A stretch of 64,000 nt of DNA. Origin: Candidatus Accumulibacter appositus (lineage in GTDB: Bacteria > Pseudomonadota > Gammaproteobacteria > Burkholderiales > Rhodocyclaceae). How positions within the stretch are numbered: position 1 is the first letter of the stretch; every line of letters starts with the position of its first letter. The notes under the pieces are model-generated. The model made no database searches and was not told the DNA's origin. It saw only the letters and a program-made list of their open reading frames with translations. Position numbers and translations under genes: made by a program. This document shows positions 60,582-64,000 of this stretch, piece by piece. The DNA is taken from NCBI GenBank assembly GCA_000585055.1, contig JEMX01000012.1:64075-128074 (forward strand), read 5' to 3'.

Positions 60582-60710
60582 CTTGTGGTTCTCGCATTGA
60601 AGGGAGTAGAAAGGAGTGCCAGGATGGTTTTTGCGAATGACAATGCTATGGTCGTCACATGGCGACCATAGCTTACAGTCGAGCCGCGGTATCTTTTTGC
60701 CATGGCGAGC

Positions 60711-60750
60711 CACGAATCCACGAATCCACGAATCCATGAATCCATGACTT
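60711..60750. repeat. Octamer tandem repeat CACGAATC
   Basis: CACGAATC three times, then CATGAATC and a diverged CATGACTT (five units, period 8). It lies in the 179-nt region between divergent genes, 130 nt upstream of the symporter start and just upstream of the VTT gene start. Confidence 0.93.
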
Positions 60751-60760
60751 CAATCGCCGC

Positions 60761-61336
60761 ATGCTGAAGCATCGCGCCATCCCCTGGCCGCGCCTGTTGG
60801 CCGTGACGCTGTTTCTCGGCGTGCTCTTCGCCGGCTTCGAACTATCCGGGCTGCGCGATCACTTCAGCCTGCCGTTTCTGCGCGACCAGTTCCTCCACAA
60901 CAAGCTCAGCGGACTGCTGATCTTCGTGGCGCTGTTCGCTCTGGGCAACCTGATCCAGATTCCGGGGTGGATTTTCCTGGCCGCGGCGGTGCTCGCCCTC
61001 GGTCGCATCTGGGGCGGTGCGGTCACTTACCTTGCGGCGTGCCTGTCGTGCGCGCTCACCTTCCTGAGCATCCGCCTGCTTGGCGGCGATGCCCTGCGGC
61101 AGTTGAACAGCCGCATCGCCACGCGTTTACTGGCTCAGCTCGATGCCCGGCCGATCCGCAGCATGGTCTTCCTGCGTGTCCTGTTCCAGACGGTGCCGGC
61201 ACTCAACTACGTGCTGGCAATGTCGGGCGTGCGTTTCCGCGAATACATGCTCGCCACGCTGCTCGGCCTGCCGCTACCCATCGCCCTGTACTGTCTGTTT
61301 TTCGACTTTCTGGCGCGGCTGCTGCGGCTTGCTTAG
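60761..61336 (+). CDS. TVP38/TMEM64 (VTT-domain) membrane protein
   Basis: 191 aa with about five hydrophobic helices. The VTT signature GNLIQIPGWIFLAAAVLALGRIWGG is at about 62-86 and VLFQTVPALNYVLAMSGVRFREYMLAT follows. Related to DedA proteins, involved in lipid or membrane traffic. Its 3' end overlaps the convergent hydrolase gene by 4 nt. No clear ribosome binding site precedes the ATG. Confidence 0.88.
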   Translation: MLKHRAIPWPRLLAVTLFLGVLFAGFELSGLRDHFSLPFLRDQFLHNKLSGLLIFVALFALGNLIQIPGWIFLAAAVLALGRIWGGAVTYLAACLSCALTFLSIRLLGGDALRQLNSRIATRLLAQLDARPIRSMVFLRVLFQTVPALNYVLAMSGVRFREYMLATLLGLPLPIALYCLFFDFLARLLRLA

Positions 61337-62316
61337 GCGTCGGCGACCTTGCTGATCTCGGCGGCAGCGGTTACCGCGCGCGGGCAGCGCGCAGCGGTCT
61401 GCTCGAGCACCGTCAGCAGCGCCTGGACGACACGCGGCGAATAGAGCATTGCCAGGTGTCCGACACCGGCAATCGCCTGGTTCTGCGCCCCACGCAATTC
61501 GAGCAGCGCCGGCGGCATGACGAAATTGTCTTGCGGACTGTAGAGAGCCACCGTGTCGACGCTCGCCGGCGGACTGGCCAGAGCTTGCAACCAGGGGCTG
61601 TGCGGACGCATCTGGCGACCATTGTCACCGCAACCGAGACGCGCCAATTCGCTGCCCTGATGCGGCGTCCCGAGGGTGACCAGCCTGGCCACGCGCGCGC
61701 CACCATAACGCTGCAGGTAGGCGCGGGAAACCAGCCCGCCCATGCTGTGGCCAACAAGGACCAGCTGCGTGGCACCGATCGCGGCGAGCACCTCGTCGAC
61801 CCGTCGGGCCACGGGATCGACGTAATCGTCGATGCTGGTGTAGATCGGTTCCAGGCTAATCGTCGCCACGCTCCAGCCTGCCGCCTCGAGGTGCGCACGT
61901 AGCCACCACCAACAAGCACGCGAACAACCGTAACCGTGGATCAGCAGGATCGGCGGTCGGCTGTCCTCAGGCGCAGCAGCAGTCAAGCCCTGCCCTTCCG
62001 TCGCCTGCCGCGGCAGACGATCGTCGCCCATCCACCAGCGCTCGAAGGGCATGATGACCAGGAAGGTGACAACGAAGCTCAGGTACTCGCCAAGCACCAT
62101 CAACACTCTCTGCCGGCTCGACAGTCGCGGCGCCAGGGATGCGTAGGCGCCGGCATAGGCGTAGGTCACCGCGATCACCACCGCCCGCAGCGCGAGCATG
62201 GCCAGCACTGCCAAGCCAAGAGCGACGACCAACGAGGCGTCACAGACACTCATCGCCAGGATGACGTAGAGCGTTAGTTCCAGCGCGTGTGAAAGACGCA
62301 GGGCGCGTGCGAGCAT
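61333..62316 (-). CDS. Membrane-anchored alpha/beta hydrolase (lipase-like)
   Basis: 327 aa from ATG 62316 with GAAGGAGT upstream. Three or four hydrophobic helices (about 10-90) precede a lipase fold: LLIHGYGCSRACWWWLRAHL, nucleophile GHSMGGLVSRAYLQRY and catalytic His GVGHLAMLYSP. It would hydrolyse ester lipids at the inner membrane. It is 16 nt downstream of the GMC oxidoreductase gene, so the two may be cotranscribed. Confidence 0.88.
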   Translation of the reverse strand: MLARALRLSHALELTLYVILAMSVCDASLVVALGLAVLAMLALRAVVIAVTYAYAGAYASLAPRLSSRQRVLMVLGEYLSFVVTFLVIMPFERWWMGDDRLPRQATEGQGLTAAAPEDSRPPILLIHGYGCSRACWWWLRAHLEAAGWSVATISLEPIYTSIDDYVDPVARRVDEVLAAIGATQLVLVGHSMGGLVSRAYLQRYGGARVARLVTLGTPHQGSELARLGCGDNGRQMRPHSPWLQALASPPASVDTVALYSPQDNFVMPPALLELRGAQNQAIAGVGHLAMLYSPRVVQALLTVLEQTAARCPRAVTAAAEISKVADA

Positions 62317-62332
62317 GGCAGTAGGGACTCCT

Positions 62333-63940
62333 TCAGGGGATGGCGGGACGCGGCTTGCCGGACAACTCGGCAGCCAGCAAACTGGCATTGCGGGCAACCA
62401 GGCCATAAATCGAAAGTTGCGGATTGACCCCCAGGCTGGTCGGAAAAACCGACCCGTCGAGCACCGACAGATTATCAAGCCAGAAGTGTCGTCCGCGGTG
62501 ATCGACGACGCCGCGATGCGGTGCATCGGCCATGCCGCAGCCGCCCATCACATGCGCACTGACCACCCGGCAGAGGAAGGGTTCGAGCGGCAGCTCGGCG
62601 ATTCCTTTTCTGGCTGCCGCCCAGCTCGTATAGCCAGGCGTCGTCTCGTGCACCGGGATCACCCAGCGCGCACCGGCGGCAAACTGGATTTCGGCCATTG
62701 CCAGCAAGGCGCGACGCGCAGCCTCCCAGATCACCTCGCCGAGCGGATAATCGAGCACCGGCAGGCGACCGGCGCCGAGACGGACGCGACCACCGCGGCT
62801 TTCGGGGTGGAAGCCATCACGCAAAAGTGCCAGGACCACGTTGGCCTTGGTGAATTCGCGCATCAGGCGGGCGTGCGCCTCACCATAACCCTGCAGCGTC
62901 GTCGAATAGAGGACCGGGTGCAGCGGCGGCGTTTCGAGCTTGAAGCCCAGAGGACCGTCGATCGGCGCCTGGCGCAGGAAGTGATCGCTGAAGATCGACT
63001 GCGGCGCACCGGCGTAGGCGTCGACCCGATGCGCCATGATCGCCGAGGAAATCACCACCGGATGCAGAAAGGTGCGCTTGCCGAGCAGGCGGTAGGGATC
63101 GGGGCAGCTACTTCGCATCAGCAAGGCCGGACTGCCAATGGCGCCCGCGGCAACGACGAAGTGACGAGCGCGAAAACGCAAGCGCCGCCCGGAAAGGTGG
63201 ATGCCATCAGGCTGCAATGCGCTGCAGTCAAGCGCCGAGACCTGGCTGCCGTCGAAACGCAAACGCTCGGCGCGTAGACGGGTATAGAGCGTCGCGCCGC
63301 GGTTCAGGGCGGCCGGGATGGTGGTCAGCAACATCGACTGCTTGGCGTTGGTCGGGCAACCCATGCCGCAATAGCCAAGATTCCAGCAACCCTTGACGTT
63401 GCGCTTGATATCGCCGACCGCAATGCCGAGCTTTTCAGCGCCCGCCGCGAGTACCTTGTTGTTGGCGTTCGGCGGCGTATCCCAGGGACGCACCCACAGC
63501 TTGTGCTCCATGACCGCGAACCATGAGCTCATCGACTCGGCGCTCAGCTCCTGCAGACCGAAGCGCTGCTGCCAGAAGTCGAAGACTTCGGGCGGGGTGC
63601 GAAAGCTGCTCGTCCAATTCACCGTCGTGGACCCTCCGACGCAGCGGCCCTGCAGGATGTTGATCGCCTTGTCGGCCGTCTTGCGCGCCGCCGATTCCTG
63701 ATACAGCTCGGGGTAGGCTTCGCTTTCCAGCATCTTGAAATCACTCGACGAGCGCAGCGGCCCCTCTTCGATGAGGACGACGCGCAGACCGCTGGCGCTG
63801 AGCAGGTCGGCGGTGACCCCGCCGCCGGCCCCGGTGCCAACGATGAGCACATCCGTGTCGATCGTCTGACTATGCGGCAGCGCCGAGGCGTCAATATGTT
63901 TCCAGCCGCCGGCAAGCCCGACCCTGATCGGATCTTCCAT
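62333..63940 (-). CDS. GMC family oxidoreductase
   Basis: 535 aa. FAD motif VLIVGTGAGGGVTADLL at about 31-47, GRCVGGSTTVNW, a Cys-rich CWNLGYCGMGCP loop, and C-terminal HVMGGCGMAD and SLGVNPQLSIYG. The set resembles the cholesterol-oxidase-like GMC branch. Substrate unknown. Its ATG overlaps the stop codon of the upstream gene by one base, so a small partner subunit is likely. Confidence 0.9.
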   Translation of the reverse strand: MEDPIRVGLAGGWKHIDASALPHSQTIDTDVLIVGTGAGGGVTADLLSASGLRVVLIEEGPLRSSSDFKMLESEAYPELYQESAARKTADKAINILQGRCVGGSTTVNWTSSFRTPPEVFDFWQQRFGLQELSAESMSSWFAVMEHKLWVRPWDTPPNANNKVLAAGAEKLGIAVGDIKRNVKGCWNLGYCGMGCPTNAKQSMLLTTIPAALNRGATLYTRLRAERLRFDGSQVSALDCSALQPDGIHLSGRRLRFRARHFVVAAGAIGSPALLMRSSCPDPYRLLGKRTFLHPVVISSAIMAHRVDAYAGAPQSIFSDHFLRQAPIDGPLGFKLETPPLHPVLYSTTLQGYGEAHARLMREFTKANVVLALLRDGFHPESRGGRVRLGAGRLPVLDYPLGEVIWEAARRALLAMAEIQFAAGARWVIPVHETTPGYTSWAAARKGIAELPLEPFLCRVVSAHVMGGCGMADAPHRGVVDHRGRHFWLDNLSVLDGSVFPTSLGVNPQLSIYGLVARNASLLAAELSGKPRPAIP

Positions 63941-64000
63941 CAGAAATATCCTCGCGGTGGTCCGGGATAGCTAATCGCCTCCCAGGTCTCGGGACGTCCG
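63940..64000 (-). CDS. C-terminal end of a small protein upstream of the GMC gene (partial)
   Basis: Reading into the window on the minus strand, the frame ends …RPETWEAISYPGPPRGYF and stops at 63942-63940, overlapping the GMC start codon. The YPGPPRGYF tail fits a gluconate 2-dehydrogenase subunit 3-type partner of GMC oxidoreductases, but only about 19 codons are visible, so this is tentative. Confidence 0.6.
   Translation of the reverse strand, partial: GRPETWEAISYPGPPRGYF

Overview
The window is high-GC DNA of betaproteobacterial character. The gene set (tsaB-rimI-udg, alr-radA with lplT, ispD-ispF, fpr beside a FinR/YeiE-type LysR gene, a GlgE-type glycogen locus, a complete AmmeMemoRadiSam cassette) and a dispersed palindromic repeat that recurs between genes would fit a Rhodocyclales / Candidatus Accumulibacter-like genome. 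That assignment is an inference from gene content and has not been tested by alignment. I saw no rRNA, tRNA, CRISPR array, transposase or phage structural gene. Almost all of the DNA is ordinary chromosomal coding sequence.

Layout. 1-2950: an AT-richer accessory cassette. It holds a 70-aa Cys-ended peptide with a leader/signal-like region, then a hairpin, a PqqD-HPrK-like kinase fusion and a nucleotidyltransferase. 3020-5571: LysR regulator divergent from fpr, then a MazEF-type toxin-antitoxin pair. 5850-10034: ettA, a Ser/Thr kinase and a membrane sensor with a c-type heme motif. 10289-15844: LysR-alr-radA operon (alr is frameshifted by a 20-bp tandem duplication), lplT and an Lrp/AsnC regulator. 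15841-19966: lemA-ygcG-TPM and tsaB-rimI-udg operons. 20194-26161: glycogen synthase (GlgM-type), glgE and convergent glgP, with glgB further on at 34719. 26631-28684: a signal-less peptidoglycan amidase with an SH3b domain, followed by a TIR-transmembrane protein. 28705-31010: acyltransferase and ispF/ispD. 31141-34382: AmmeMemoRadiSam genes B, A and C, then a small alpha/beta hydrolase. 36907-37210: a composite palindromic repeat with an internal 78-bp module present about three times. 37219-48153: DUF3616, RIO-type kinase, DUF3179, nitroreductase, CDGSH protein, two YceI proteins with a cytochrome b561, QorB with a divergent LysR regulator, SGNH hydrolase and MFS transporter. 48434-54892: MscS-type channel, patatin, and L,D-transpeptidase divergent from a MepK-like peptidase. 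55078-58607: alkB-alkA, then two YbaK-family deacylases flanking a Nudix hydrolase. 58776-64000: twin-TM protein, SSS symporter, VTT-domain protein, lipase-like hydrolase, GMC oxidoreductase and the end of its probable small partner subunit.

How the genes work together. GlgM-type synthase, GlgE and GlgB together would build glycogen through maltose-1-phosphate, and GlgP would degrade it. The first cassette resembles the HPr-rel-A grouping and the kinase/nucleotidyltransferase tailoring genes of some lasso-peptide clusters. It is the best candidate here for an undescribed system. The TIR/amidase pair is a second, more speculative one.
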